Source: an uncultured Caryophanales bacterium
GTDB lineage: Bacteria > Bacillota_I > Bacilli_A > RFN20 > CAG-826
DNA: 22,905 bases
Direction of reading: 5' to 3'
Assembly: GCA_946404585.1 (NCBI GenBank)
Contig: CAMJEC010000008.1
Span: 1-22,905, forward strand
Each line of letters starts with the position of its first letter. Positions within the stretch are counted from its first letter, which is position 1. Shown here piece by piece: positions 1 through 6,623 of this stretch. The position numbers and the translations under genes are program-made. The notes below the pieces were generated by a model. That model was not told the origin of the DNA, made no database searches, and saw only the letters and a program-made list of their open reading frames with translations.

Positions 1-155
1 AGAAATATTACGAACACTATCAAGAAGGTAGTAAATATATCTCAGATTTCTATAGCAAAGAACACGTTAAGAATCTTTGGCGAGAATATTATCAAAGAAT
101 CTATAACAAGTGGGCGCCTATTAAGAAATTAAAAACAAGAAAGAAAAAGAAATAA
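1..155 (+). CDS. C-terminal end of an unidentified protein (partial)
   Basis: An open frame (third forward frame) enters from the left edge and stops at TAA 153-155, giving about 50 residues. They run KYYEHYQEGSKYISDFYSKE and on to a strongly basic tail (KKLKTRKKKK). Aromatic residues followed by a Lys-rich end resemble the last helix of some glycosyltransferases, but this is only an impression and no catalytic motif lies inside the window. A strong hairpin terminator begins at the stop codon, which supports this being a real gene end. Function cannot be assigned. Confidence 0.6.
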   Translation, partial: KYYEHYQEGSKYISDFYSKEHVKNLWREYYQRIYNKWAPIKKLKTRKKKK

Positions 156-184
156 AGTTAGGGACAAAAAACCTAACTTTTTTT
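154..184 (+). terminator. Intrinsic terminator after the partial gene
   Basis: The arms AAAGTTAGG (154-162) and CCTAACTTT (172-180) form a perfect 9-bp stem with a 9-nt loop, followed by a T run to 184. It starts on the stop codon of the upstream gene and ends the upstream transcript just before the promoter of the next gene. Confidence 0.85.
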
Positions 185-209
185 GATAATTTGTTTTTAA
201 TGGTATTAT
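183..209 (+). promoter_or_regulatory. Extended -10 promoter for the gene at 216
   Basis: TTGATA (183-188) is followed after 15 nt by TATTAT (204-209). A TG dinucleotide at 201-202 makes an extended -10 (TGnTATTAT). Only six bases separate the -10 from the ATG at 216, so transcription should start at or next to the start codon. No Shine-Dalgarno sequence is possible, so the mRNA is probably leaderless. Confidence 0.6.
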
Positions 210-215
210 GATTGC

Positions 216-785
216 ATGAAGAGAAAGATTTATTTTAAGACATCAACTTTTTCTTTAATCATACAAGCAATTCTTATTACATCTCTTTTGCTTGATATCT
301 TTCTCGCGGTATTTTTTAACATTAGTTATTTGACCACTAATTTTAGAAGTGATTCTGAAAGACAATTTGCGATTATTCTTTCAATTATCTTCTATATTGG
401 TATACTCCCACTTCTATATTTCGAATTAACGTTCTTATTAGGTAATATCATCCTTGGTAAAGAAAAGATCTATACACATGGTGATTTTAAAATTGGACCT
501 AGAACGCAGTTTCATACAGAAATGAAATATGATGATATTAAGAAAGTTACCGTAATGGCGTTACGCCGTGACTCTAGAGGCAAATATAAACAAGCATTAA
601 AACCATTACCATATATCCTCGTAGAAAGTAAAAATGGTAGGCAGGTATTATTCTCATTACGTTATATGTCCGTTAAAATGGTCAAACGTTTATTAGATGA
701 ATTATCAAATAGATGTAGTGGTCCTGCGATTAATGTTCATCAATTAGTCAAAGAATTTAGAAATTACAATAAAATCTATAGATAA
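216..785 (+). CDS. Two-TM membrane protein with PH-like domain, hypothetical
   Basis: The protein has 189 residues. Two hydrophobic segments (about 12-38 and 51-78) are followed by a soluble region of about 110 residues, presumably cytoplasmic. That region begins EKIYTHGDFKIGPRTQFHTE, followed by ILVESKNGRQVLFSLRY and a C-terminal helix. The alternating strands and single final helix resemble the bacterial PH-like domains found behind two TM helices in many Firmicutes proteins; this is a fold impression without a catalytic motif. The ATG is fixed by a -10 box six bases upstream. The gene is monocistronic and converges on arcC, sharing a bidirectional terminator with it. No function can be given. 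Confidence 0.75.
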   Translation: MKRKIYFKTSTFSLIIQAILITSLLLDIFLAVFFNISYLTTNFRSDSERQFAIILSIIFYIGILPLLYFELTFLLGNIILGKEKIYTHGDFKIGPRTQFHTEMKYDDIKKVTVMALRRDSRGKYKQALKPLPYILVESKNGRQVLFSLRYMSVKMVKRLLDELSNRCSGPAINVHQLVKEFRNYNKIYR

Positions 786-821
786 AAAGCTGGGTATTAC
801 TTAATGATTGTCCCAGCTTTT
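785..821. terminator. Bidirectional terminator overlapping the end of arcC
   Basis: The arms AAAAGCTGGG (785-794) and CCCAGCTTTT (812-821) form a perfect 10-bp stem with a 17-nt loop. It can end the rightward gene stopping at 785 and the leftward arcC transcript, where it is followed by a T run. The arcC stop codon (797-799) is inside the loop, and one stem arm encodes Lys-Ala-Gly of arcC. Confidence 0.8.
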
Positions 822-1711
822 AATTTAAATGCATCTTTCGCGTTATCTAATGAAGCGATAACTGCTACTTTGTTATTATCTTTTAAGAAGTTAAGTACTG
901 CTTGCACTTTTGGATACATGCTGCCTTTAGCGAAATGTCCTTCCTCGAGATATTTAGCCATATCGCCTTTCTTAACGTCTTTTAAGACGACTTCGTTTTC
1001 TTGCTTATAATTTAGGCAAACGTTGTTTACCGCGGTCAAAATGACTAAATAATCAGCATCTATGAGACTAGCGAGCTTCGCGGAAGCGTAATCTTTATCG
1101 ATTACCGCGGCTACACCCTCTAATTTATTATCTTGTTTAATAACAGGGATGCCACCTCCACCTGCGCATATCACAACTTGTCCGTTGTCTAGTAATACTT
1201 TAATAGATTCTTTTTCGATGATGTCGATTGGAAGTGGTGAAGGAACCACTCTTCGATAGCCTCTTCCAGCATCTTCTTTCATGATATAGCCTTTTTCTTT
1301 ATTTAATTGTTCGGCTTGTTCTTTATTATAGAAGGATCCGATTGGTTTACTTGGAGATAGGAAAAGTGGATCACAAGGGTCCACTTGTACTTGGGTAATA
1401 ATAGTTGCGACAGTTTTATTAATGTTATTTAGTTTAAAAGAATTATATAAGGCATTTTGAATGTGATAACCGATATATCCTTCAGACATAGCGCCACATT
1501 CAGGGAATGGCATATTAGGTGTTTCCTTGGATGTTTCAAAAGCAAGATTAATCATCCCCACTTGTGGACCATTACCATGTACGATAGCGACTTCGTTACC
1601 GTCCATGATTAAACCAGTAATAGCCTCAGCGACTTTTATTAATGCTTGTTTTTGTTCACTAGGATTATTGCCTAGTGCATTACCCCCTAAGGAAACTACG
1701 TATTTTGCCAT
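797..1711 (-). CDS. arcC: Carbamate kinase
   Basis: At 304 residues it has the usual length for the family. It transfers phosphate from carbamoyl phosphate to ADP, giving ATP, CO2 and ammonia: the energy-yielding last step of the cytoplasmic arginine deiminase pathway. Family hallmarks are the N-terminal SLGGNAL, HGNGPQVG near residue 45, AGGGGIPV near residue 184 and VIDKDYASAKLA near residue 203. It begins 5 nt after the stop of the upstream HTH regulator without a clear Shine-Dalgarno, so translation is probably coupled to that gene. Its partners arcA and arcB lie about 7.5 kb away on the opposite strand, whereas all three are commonly in one operon. The 3' end overlaps a terminator hairpin. 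The assignment is secure. Confidence 0.96.
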   Translation of the reverse strand: MAKYVVSLGGNALGNNPSEQKQALIKVAEAITGLIMDGNEVAIVHGNGPQVGMINLAFETSKETPNMPFPECGAMSEGYIGYHIQNALYNSFKLNNINKTVATIITQVQVDPCDPLFLSPSKPIGSFYNKEQAEQLNKEKGYIMKEDAGRGYRRVVPSPLPIDIIEKESIKVLLDNGQVVICAGGGGIPVIKQDNKLEGVAAVIDKDYASAKLASLIDADYLVILTAVNNVCLNYKQENEVVLKDVKKGDMAKYLEEGHFAKGSMYPKVQAVLNFLKDNNKVAVIASLDNAKDAFKLKAGTIIK

Positions 1712-1716
1712 ATTAA

Positions 1717-2502
1717 TTAATCTTCATCATTTGGATCTTTTGGATCATCGTCTTCGTCTTTTTCTTCTTCTTTGCCTAAGACTTTGTTAATTGCACCCAC
1801 AACAGAGTGATAAGCAGGAATCGCTAAGAACACGACCCACATTGGATGCCATAACATTGGGTTACCATATGTACCAAGAGCCACTGGTAATGTGAAACAC
1901 ACTAAGAAGAATGTGAATATAGCGGTAAAGGCCATATTGAAGTGGTTAGCGTTTCTCTTCACAATTGCTCTAGCAATAGAACAAATGATTTCTGGGATGA
2001 AGAAGACAATCCACATAATGTTCCACCAGCCAAGGATTGCGCTTGTTACTACATAAGCGACAATCGCTAAGGTGAATAGTGTAGCTTCAATCGCACCGAT
2101 GATAGCCATCTTGGTATCGAATTGATGCTTTTTAACAGTGCCATCAGCGTTATAGCAAGTAACACCATCATCGTTAATAGTGACTTTCTTACCATTTTTA
2201 CCAACAAAGATTACGTGATCATCTTTATTGATTTCAACTTTTTCTTCTTGTGCAGGTGTATCTTCTTTAACTTGTTCTTGCACGATGGTGTCGATATCTT
2301 CATCTGTCGCGAGGAGTTCATCGAGAGATACTCCATATAATTTCGCTAAGCAAATAAGATTATCGGTGTCTGGGGAAGCTTCCGCTCTTTCCCATTTACT
2401 AACCGCTTGTCTTGATAAACCTAATTTATCCGCGAGTTCTTCTTGGGAATAGCCATATTTTTTTCTTAATTTAACTAATCTGTCTGCAATTTCAATCGTC
2501 AT
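1717..2502 (-). CDS. XRE-family HTH regulator with four-TM membrane domain
   Basis: With the ATG at 2500-2502 the protein has 261 residues. That start is preferred over an in-frame one at 2562 because AGGAGG lies 8 nt upstream (complement of 2511-2516) and the family's usual N-terminus, MTIEIADRLVKLRKK, begins here. Residues about 8-65 are a classical XRE/Cro helix-turn-helix (YSQEELADKLGLSRQAVSKW). A linker with Asp/Gly-rich strands follows, then four hydrophobic segments in the C-terminal half and a very acidic tail (EEEKDEDDDPKDPNDED). It is therefore likely a membrane-tethered one-component regulator. It is immediately followed by arcC (5-nt gap), so it may respond to something related to arginine catabolism or membrane state; the signal is unknown. 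Confidence 0.85.
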   Translation of the reverse strand: MTIEIADRLVKLRKKYGYSQEELADKLGLSRQAVSKWERAEASPDTDNLICLAKLYGVSLDELLATDEDIDTIVQEQVKEDTPAQEEKVEINKDDHVIFVGKNGKKVTINDDGVTCYNADGTVKKHQFDTKMAIIGAIEATLFTLAIVAYVVTSAILGWWNIMWIVFFIPEIICSIARAIVKRNANHFNMAFTAIFTFFLVCFTLPVALGTYGNPMLWHPMWVVFLAIPAYHSVVGAINKVLGKEEEKDEDDDPKDPNDED

Positions 2503-2551
2503 AATCGTTTCCTCCTGTTTTTGACACCAACAATCTAGCAATTTTCTACTT

Positions 2552-2597
2552 GGTTGCGCCACCTAGTCTAGTTAGAATTTTCGCAACTTTTGGTTGC
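2552..2597. repeat. Repeated GGTTGC motif upstream of the HTH regulator
   Basis: GGTTGC occurs at 2552-2557 and 2592-2597, exactly 40 bp apart. An inverted half-site GCAAC lies at 2583-2587, forming a short hairpin with the second copy. The motifs sit in the 101-nt gap between the hydrolase stop and the regulator start, where an operator or a promoter would lie. I found no convincing -10/-35 pair here, so whether the regulator has its own promoter is open. Confidence 0.25.
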
Positions 2598-2603
2598 AAA
2601 TCA

Positions 2604-3566
2604 TCAATTTTTCGCTAAAAAGTCGCCAATAACAGCGTCATAACGCTCTTCATCACTTAATCTTACCCTAGAATGTAATGCGCCTTCAAACCAGACAAGT
2701 TCTTTCTTATTTGAGGAACAAGCAGCATAGATTTCTTTGCTCTTTTCAGGTAAGCAATATACATCTTTAGTGCCCCAAATAAATAGAACAGGAATGTTAC
2801 CAAATTTAGGGACATAATTAATTGTTTTTGCGTCGTTAATATTGCATTTGGTGAAGTGTTTGAACCACATCCAAATTTGATAATAAACAGGGAATAAAGC
2901 ATGACCACTTTCGATGTAGTGGTTCTTATAGATTTCTTGATAAGTGATAAAAGCGCTGTCTAAGATAATGGCTTTTAAATAATCTTTATCAAATGTTGCA
3001 GTGGCGATAGATGTTGCACATGTACCAACACATATACCGTGTAAATATAATTCTTTTTGATTATGTTCGTTATGCATGTATTCCATCCATAATTTCGCAT
3101 CTTCTGCTTCTTTAATACCACATGTAGAATAAGTACCTTCAGAAAGACCATGGGCTCTTTGGTCGATAACTAAAACATTAACACCAAGTTTCTTATATGG
3201 TTGAGCGTAGTAATAGGAATACACTAGTGTTTCTCTTCTACCTGGAAGAATAATAACGGTTTTATCGTAGCCATAATCAAACCATTCACCAACTAGTTTA
3301 AGACCATCGTTAGAGGTAATACTTAATTCTTTAATATAAGATTTATCACCCTCGACCCAGGCTAAACCTCTTTTCCACATTGTTTCTAAAGCGGGATTAC
3401 CTGGTTCAGAACATTCTTTTCTACCCCAAGAGCCTAATTTACCACGCATTAATGTCTTGCTATAAACCTTATAGGCCACAAGGAATGTGAAGAATATTGA
3501 AAATAGTAGTCCTAAAACTAATAAGGCACCAATAACGATGATAATGATGATAACTGGTTTAGGCAT
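2604..3566 (-). CDS. Membrane-anchored alpha/beta hydrolase with Cys at the nucleophile elbow
   Basis: The protein has 320 residues. An N-terminal hydrophobic anchor (about 4-32) is followed by an alpha/beta-hydrolase domain. The core runs through VIILPGR (104-110), VLVIDQRAHGLSEG (131-144), the nucleophile elbow LHGICVGTCA (175-184), ILDSAF (201-206), LFIWGTKDVY (261-270, Asp268) and ALHSRV (296-301, His298). The elbow reads G-I-C-V-G with Cys179, where most relatives have G-x-S-x-G, giving a Cys-Asp-His triad as in dienelactone hydrolase. It starts 3 nt after the degV-family gene and ends in tandem TGA TGA stops. Substrate is unknown; a lipid or acyl substrate would suit the DegV neighbour, but that is inference. 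Confidence 0.85.
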   Translation of the reverse strand: MPKPVIIIIIVIGALLVLGLLFSIFFTFLVAYKVYSKTLMRGKLGSWGRKECSEPGNPALETMWKRGLAWVEGDKSYIKELSITSNDGLKLVGEWFDYGYDKTVIILPGRRETLVYSYYYAQPYKKLGVNVLVIDQRAHGLSEGTYSTCGIKEAEDAKLWMEYMHNEHNQKELYLHGICVGTCATSIATATFDKDYLKAIILDSAFITYQEIYKNHYIESGHALFPVYYQIWMWFKHFTKCNINDAKTINYVPKFGNIPVLFIWGTKDVYCLPEKSKEIYAACSSNKKELVWFEGALHSRVRLSDEERYDAVIGDFLAKN

Positions 3567-3569
3567 AGA

Positions 3570-4511
3570 TTATTTCTTTAATAATTCGTTTAAAATAACA
3601 GCTTCTTTTTCACACATTGGAGAAACTGGTTCATCACCGGCATAGAAAGCCGCGGCTAAACCTGGTCCAACATTACAACCAGTGGATTGACCAACTGGCA
3701 CAAAGATTAAGTTTTGTGGATGGAATGTTTCTTCAATCATCTTTTTCATTTCTAAAGCTTGTGGCTCTCTTAATGAATAAGTGACAACGAATGATTTATT
3801 TGTAGGATCACCAATTGTTCTTTTAATGTATTCTGGGAACAATTTCATGACTGTTTTATAACCACGTGCTTTACCAATGATTTGGGTTTGACCTGTTTCA
3901 TTACATAAATCGCCTAATGGTTTGATACCAATCATATTACCCATGAAGGCTTTACCTTTAGCGATTCTGCCTTTTCTCGCTAAGAAGAAGAGGTCATCAA
4001 TGAAACCACATTGGTGAATTCTTAATCTAAAGTCTTGTAAATATTTAACAGTGCTATCAAAGTCCATACCTTTTTCACGGCATAAACTTGCTTCAATAGC
4101 GATTAAGTCAATCGCGCCACTATATCTTAATGAGTCAATGACTTTGATTTTAACTTCTGGATATTGTTCCATGACTTCTCTAGCGCCAACAGTGAAAGCA
4201 CTGTAGCCACCACTCATCGTGGAGGAAATGGTAATGACAATAACGTTTCTGCCCTCTTTTGCTAAAGCGGTTAATCGATCGTTAATTGTTTGAGGAGAAG
4301 GAATAGAAGAACTGAAGTTATTTTTCTTATTGGTCATTAATGTGAAATATTCATTAGGGGTCATTTTATCCCAATAAATATCGGTTTCTCTGTTAGAGCC
4401 ATCTGGCCAAACAACTGTACTAATTGGGGTTTCTTCAATCCCGTATTTTTCAATAATTTCTCTTGTAAAATCGCCACCAGCGTCGGTGAGGATCGCAAAG
4501 TTTTCTTTCAT
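3570..4511 (-). CDS. DegV family (FakB-like) fatty-acid-binding protein
   Basis: The 313 residues are slightly longer than typical DegV proteins. Family features are AILTDAGGDF at 6-15, ITISSTMSGGYSA near residue 100, the VIDSLRYSGA stretch near residue 130, LARKGRIAKGKA near residue 183 and IGIKPLG near residue 196. DegV/FakB proteins bind a fatty acid in the cytoplasm. In the Fak system they present it to FakA kinase for entry into phospholipid synthesis; no FakA is in this window. The gene lies between a membrane glycosyltransferase (5-nt gap) and an alpha/beta hydrolase (3-nt gap), so the three are almost certainly co-transcribed, suggesting a link to lipid or envelope metabolism. Family membership is firm; the bound ligand is not known. 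Confidence 0.92.
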   Translation of the reverse strand: MKENFAILTDAGGDFTREIIEKYGIEETPISTVVWPDGSNRETDIYWDKMTPNEYFTLMTNKKNNFSSSIPSPQTINDRLTALAKEGRNVIVITISSTMSGGYSAFTVGAREVMEQYPEVKIKVIDSLRYSGAIDLIAIEASLCREKGMDFDSTVKYLQDFRLRIHQCGFIDDLFFLARKGRIAKGKAFMGNMIGIKPLGDLCNETGQTQIIGKARGYKTVMKLFPEYIKRTIGDPTNKSFVVTYSLREPQALEMKKMIEETFHPQNLIFVPVGQSTGCNVGPGLAAAFYAGDEPVSPMCEKEAVILNELLKK

Positions 4512-4516
4512 GATGT

Positions 4517-5590
4517 TTAATTCTCCTTGTTGTTCTTCACAACATATCTATTTTTTAACTTCCATACTAAGTATGCAAGTGGAAAATTAAGTAAGAATGA
4601 CACTAAAAGGGCAATTGTATAGGCAATACCCATATAGATGTGACAAACTTCATATAAAAATGTCACCATCACAAATATGAGTAGTGTCTTAAATGTCGCA
4701 TAGCCACCTTCAATTAATGTCCGTCTACCCATCTTTCTTGTTGGCCACACAAAAGCGGTGACACCGATAAGAGCTTGATAGTAGAAAAGATAAGAAGCCG
4801 CTAAAAATGAATATTTATAAATACCAACATTTGGCCATATTCCAGTTAATACTGTTAACATAGCAATACTTAATAAAGCACACACAAGTGGAGTAATCGC
4901 ATAGCCCCAGATAGTTCTTTGAATTCTAAATGTATCTAAAGATGGTTTAAAGTGAGAAGAACTATTGTTATTCAAATAAATAGTTTCAATTGGTACTTCT
5001 TCAAACTTTAATCTTTTGATTTGAAGGTCACAGATGACATTCATTTCATATTCATAATGGTCACCTTGTAAAGTGGTGATATTGAAAATATCTTCAATTG
5101 GGAAACCACGTAAACCACATTGATCATCAGGGACATATTCTTTAGTTAAAAGTGTTCGACACAATCTCGACATGAAGTTACCATTTCTACTTCTTTTAGG
5201 CACACTCTTATCAAACTTACGAGAACCTAAAACAATGTGGTTTGTTTCATGTAATTTATCATTAACTTTAATAATATCTTTAACCGCATGTTGTCCATCC
5301 GCATCACAAGTAATGACGTAGTTATGTTCTTGTGGATGTAGGTTTACATAAGAAAAGCCAAGACGTAACGCTGCACCTTTTCCGCGGTTAGGATTTTGAT
5401 CTAAAACAATCGCGTACTTCTCTGCTTCTTTAAAGATATCAGCGAAGTGTTCGCCTGAACCGTCGTTTACAACGACAACATCAAAACCTTCCTCTTTTAG
5501 ACTGACTAAAAGTTCAATCATTAAGTGATCTGGTTTATAAGCGGGGATTAATATATAAGTATCATTTCTTGGATAATTAACTTTTTCCAT
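4517..5590 (-). CDS. GT2 glycosyltransferase with C-terminal GtrA-like membrane domain
   Basis: The protein has 357 residues. Residues 11-205 are a GT-A fold of the dolichol-phosphate-mannose-synthase type: ILIPAYKP (13-20), VVVNDGSG (39-46), the metal/nucleotide-binding CDADGQH (95-101), GSRKF (122-126), DDQCGLRGF (155-163) and YEYEM (179-183). From about 230 four hydrophobic helices run to 345, matching GtrA-like domains. Such proteins move a sugar from a nucleotide sugar to a polyprenyl phosphate or flip it for envelope decoration; acceptor and sugar are not visible. It leads the operon with the DegV and hydrolase genes. TATAAT lies 9 nt before the ATG with no Shine-Dalgarno, implying a near-leaderless mRNA. 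Confidence 0.88.
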   Translation of the reverse strand: MEKVNYPRNDTYILIPAYKPDHLMIELLVSLKEEGFDVVVVNDGSGEHFADIFKEAEKYAIVLDQNPNRGKGAALRLGFSYVNLHPQEHNYVITCDADGQHAVKDIIKVNDKLHETNHIVLGSRKFDKSVPKRSRNGNFMSRLCRTLLTKEYVPDDQCGLRGFPIEDIFNITTLQGDHYEYEMNVICDLQIKRLKFEEVPIETIYLNNNSSSHFKPSLDTFRIQRTIWGYAITPLVCALLSIAMLTVLTGIWPNVGIYKYSFLAASYLFYYQALIGVTAFVWPTRKMGRRTLIEGGYATFKTLLIFVMVTFLYEVCHIYMGIAYTIALLVSFLLNFPLAYLVWKLKNRYVVKNNKEN

Positions 5591-5599
5591 TACTACACA

Positions 5600-5628
5600 A
5601 TTATAGTAAATCTAGGATATTTTTAAAA
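5600..5628 (-). promoter_or_regulatory. Promoter of the glycosyltransferase-degV-hydrolase operon
   Basis: On the minus strand a perfect TATAAT (complement of 5600-5605) lies 9 nt before the ATG at 5590. A weak AT-rich -35 (TTTTAA, complement of 5623-5628) sits 17 nt upstream. The leader would be only 2-3 nt long. It is back-to-back with the rpmE promoter. Confidence 0.55.
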
Positions 5629-5634
5629 ATATAA

Positions 5635-5663
5635 TTGCGAATAATAATATATTTTGTTAGTAT
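5635..5663 (+). promoter_or_regulatory. rpmE promoter (extended -10)
   Basis: TTGCGA (5635-5640) is followed after 17 nt by TAGTAT (5658-5663) with an upstream TG at 5655-5656. Expected transcription start is near 5670, leaving a leader of about 50 nt that ends in a GGAAGGAG ribosome-binding site before the rpmE ATG. TGAGC (5667-5671) can pair with GCTCA (5696-5700); the significance of this is unknown. Confidence 0.6.
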
Positions 5664-5720
5664 TTATGAGCAAACTTACTTTGGGCGACATTACGGCTCA
5701 AGGCGGAAGGAGAAAAAGTT

Positions 5721-5933
5721 ATGAAAAAAGGTGTCCATCCAGAATACCATCGTTGCACAGTCACATGCATCTCCTGTGGTAACACATTCGAAACAGGTTC
5801 TGTTTTAAAAGAAATCAAGGTTGATACATGCGCGAATTGCCACCCATACTACACTGGCAAACAAAGATTCGTTCAATCCGATGGTCGTGTCGATCGTTTC
5901 AACCGTAAATATGGCTTAAACGAAAAGAAATAA
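5721..5933 (+). CDS. rpmE: 50S ribosomal protein L31, zinc-binding type
   Basis: The 70 residues match the usual length for bacterial L31. The N-terminal MKKGVHPEYH, the mid-region TGSVLKEIKVDTCANCHPYYTGKQ and VDRFNRKYGL are diagnostic. Cys16, Cys19, Cys37 and Cys40 form the CxxC/CxxC zinc site of the C+ (zinc-replete) form, and an extra Cys12 is present. It sits in the large ribosomal subunit near the central protuberance. The gene is monocistronic, with a good GGAAGGAG ribosome-binding site and a strong terminator 22 nt after the stop. A zinc-independent paralogue, if any, is not in this window. Confidence 0.97.
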   Translation: MKKGVHPEYHRCTVTCISCGNTFETGSVLKEIKVDTCANCHPYYTGKQRFVQSDGRVDRFNRKYGLNEKK

Positions 5934-5954
5934 TTAAGTATCAAGATTAAAAGC

Positions 5955-5983
5955 AAAGCCCCGAAATCAAATCGGGGCTTTTT
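5955..5983. terminator. Terminator after rpmE (hairpin copy 1)
   Basis: AAAGCCCCGA (5955-5964) pairs with TCGGGGCTTT (5972-5981) around the loop AATCAAA and continues into a T run. It ends rpmE. In the other direction it begins just after the stop codon of the DUF2442-HTH gene, so it may serve both. An exact copy of stem and loop recurs at 6523-6549. Confidence 0.9.
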
Positions 5984-5984
5984 C

Positions 5985-6446
5985 TTACAACAGTGTTAGA
6001 GAAATGCTTCTACCTAATGCCTTAAATAGTTTACTTATTTTAGCAATAGTGGGATTACCGATTCCTCTTTCTATTTTTGAAATATCACCTTGGTCTATAT
6101 GAGACTTTTTGGATAGCTCAGCTTGGGTGACATTCATTTCATCTCTTGCTTTCGCTAGTAAGAAACCGATTTGTTGATTAAGTGTTGTTTCTACACATCC
6201 AACAACTTCGCCATCATCGTAAATACTAGTGGCATCAAAATCTAATTCATCATTCCAGATAACTGCGAATCCGGTTAAGTCTAAATGACCACTTTTAAAT
6301 AGCTTGCGATTTCTCCTTAACTCTTCTAGTTGTGGGTATTTTTCAAACATCTGCGACATGTCATATCTAATAACTTTTCCGTCTTGGAAAGTCATTTGCA
6401 ATGTCACATCTTCTAAGAATTCTACTTTAAGCGCTCTTACATGCAT
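5985..6446 (-). CDS. DUF2442 plus XRE helix-turn-helix protein
   Basis: The protein has 153 residues. The N-terminal part (about 1-80) has the DUF2442 pattern: a short beta-rich start, MFEKYPQLEELRRNRKLF and VIWNDELDFDATSIYDDGE. The C-terminal part (about 92-150) is an XRE helix-turn-helix (MNVTQAELSKKSHIDQGDISKIERGIGNPTIAKISKL). Proteins of this build are often paired with a small DUF4160-type partner in antitoxin-like loci. No partner is visible here, so it may be an orphan antitoxin or a stand-alone DNA-binding regulator. A GAGG ribosome-binding site lies 11 nt upstream of the ATG. The gene is bracketed by two identical hairpins, which could mark an inserted cassette. Confidence 0.85.
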   Translation of the reverse strand: MHVRALKVEFLEDVTLQMTFQDGKVIRYDMSQMFEKYPQLEELRRNRKLFKSGHLDLTGFAVIWNDELDFDATSIYDDGEVVGCVETTLNQQIGFLLAKARDEMNVTQAELSKKSHIDQGDISKIERGIGNPTIAKISKLFKALGRSISLTLL

Positions 6447-6472
6447 ACTGATAACAACCTCATTTCATCTAA

Positions 6473-6502
6473 ATAATATGTCATATACACCATAATTGTA
6501 AA
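6473..6502 (-). promoter_or_regulatory. Promoter of the DUF2442-HTH gene
   Basis: On the minus strand TTTACA (complement of 6497-6502) and TATTAT (complement of 6473-6478) are separated by 18 nt. This predicts a leader of about 20 nt containing the GAGG ribosome-binding site. It lies between hairpin copy 2 and the gene. Confidence 0.5.
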
Positions 6503-6522
6503 TATGTTTATAAAATAAAAAC

Positions 6523-6553
6523 AAAGCCCCGAAATCAAATCGGGGCTTTTCTT
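6523..6553 (-). terminator. Terminator of the vWA lipoprotein gene (hairpin copy 2)
   Basis: Stem AAAGCCCCGA (6523-6532) and TCGGGGCTTT (6540-6549) with loop AATCAAA is identical to the hairpin at 5955-5981. Read leftward it is followed by a T-rich stretch and lies about 75 nt after the stop of the vWA lipoprotein gene, so it most likely ends that transcript. Confidence 0.8.
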
Positions 6554-6557
6554 TATC

Positions 6558-6599
6558 TGGTGGTGATATGGGAGAAACAAGACAAATATGTTACCACCA
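6558..6599 (-). repeat. Inverted repeat in the vWA gene 3' region
   Basis: TGGTGGT (6558-6564) and ACCACCA (6593-6599) are perfect complements separated by 28 nt, lying between the vWA stop codon and its terminator. They could form a long-loop stem in the 3' untranslated RNA or be a protein site; no function is known. Confidence 0.3.
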
Positions 6600-6623
6600 A
6601 ATGCAGTGAGGAAAATTCATTTA

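Noticed and set aside
2503..2562. N-terminal extension of the membrane HTH regulator from 2562
   Set aside because: The extra 20 residues are unlike the family and contain the ribosome-binding site of the ATG at 2502.
2583..2597. GCAAC-TTTTG-GTTGC as a terminator after the hydrolase gene
   Set aside because: Stem of only five pairs and no T run on the minus strand; kept only as part of the GGTTGC repeat.
5666..5720. Short ORF starting at 5666 in the rpmE leader, overlapping rpmE out of frame
   Set aside because: The ATG lies 3 nt after the -10 box, upstream of the likely transcription start, and has no ribosome-binding site.
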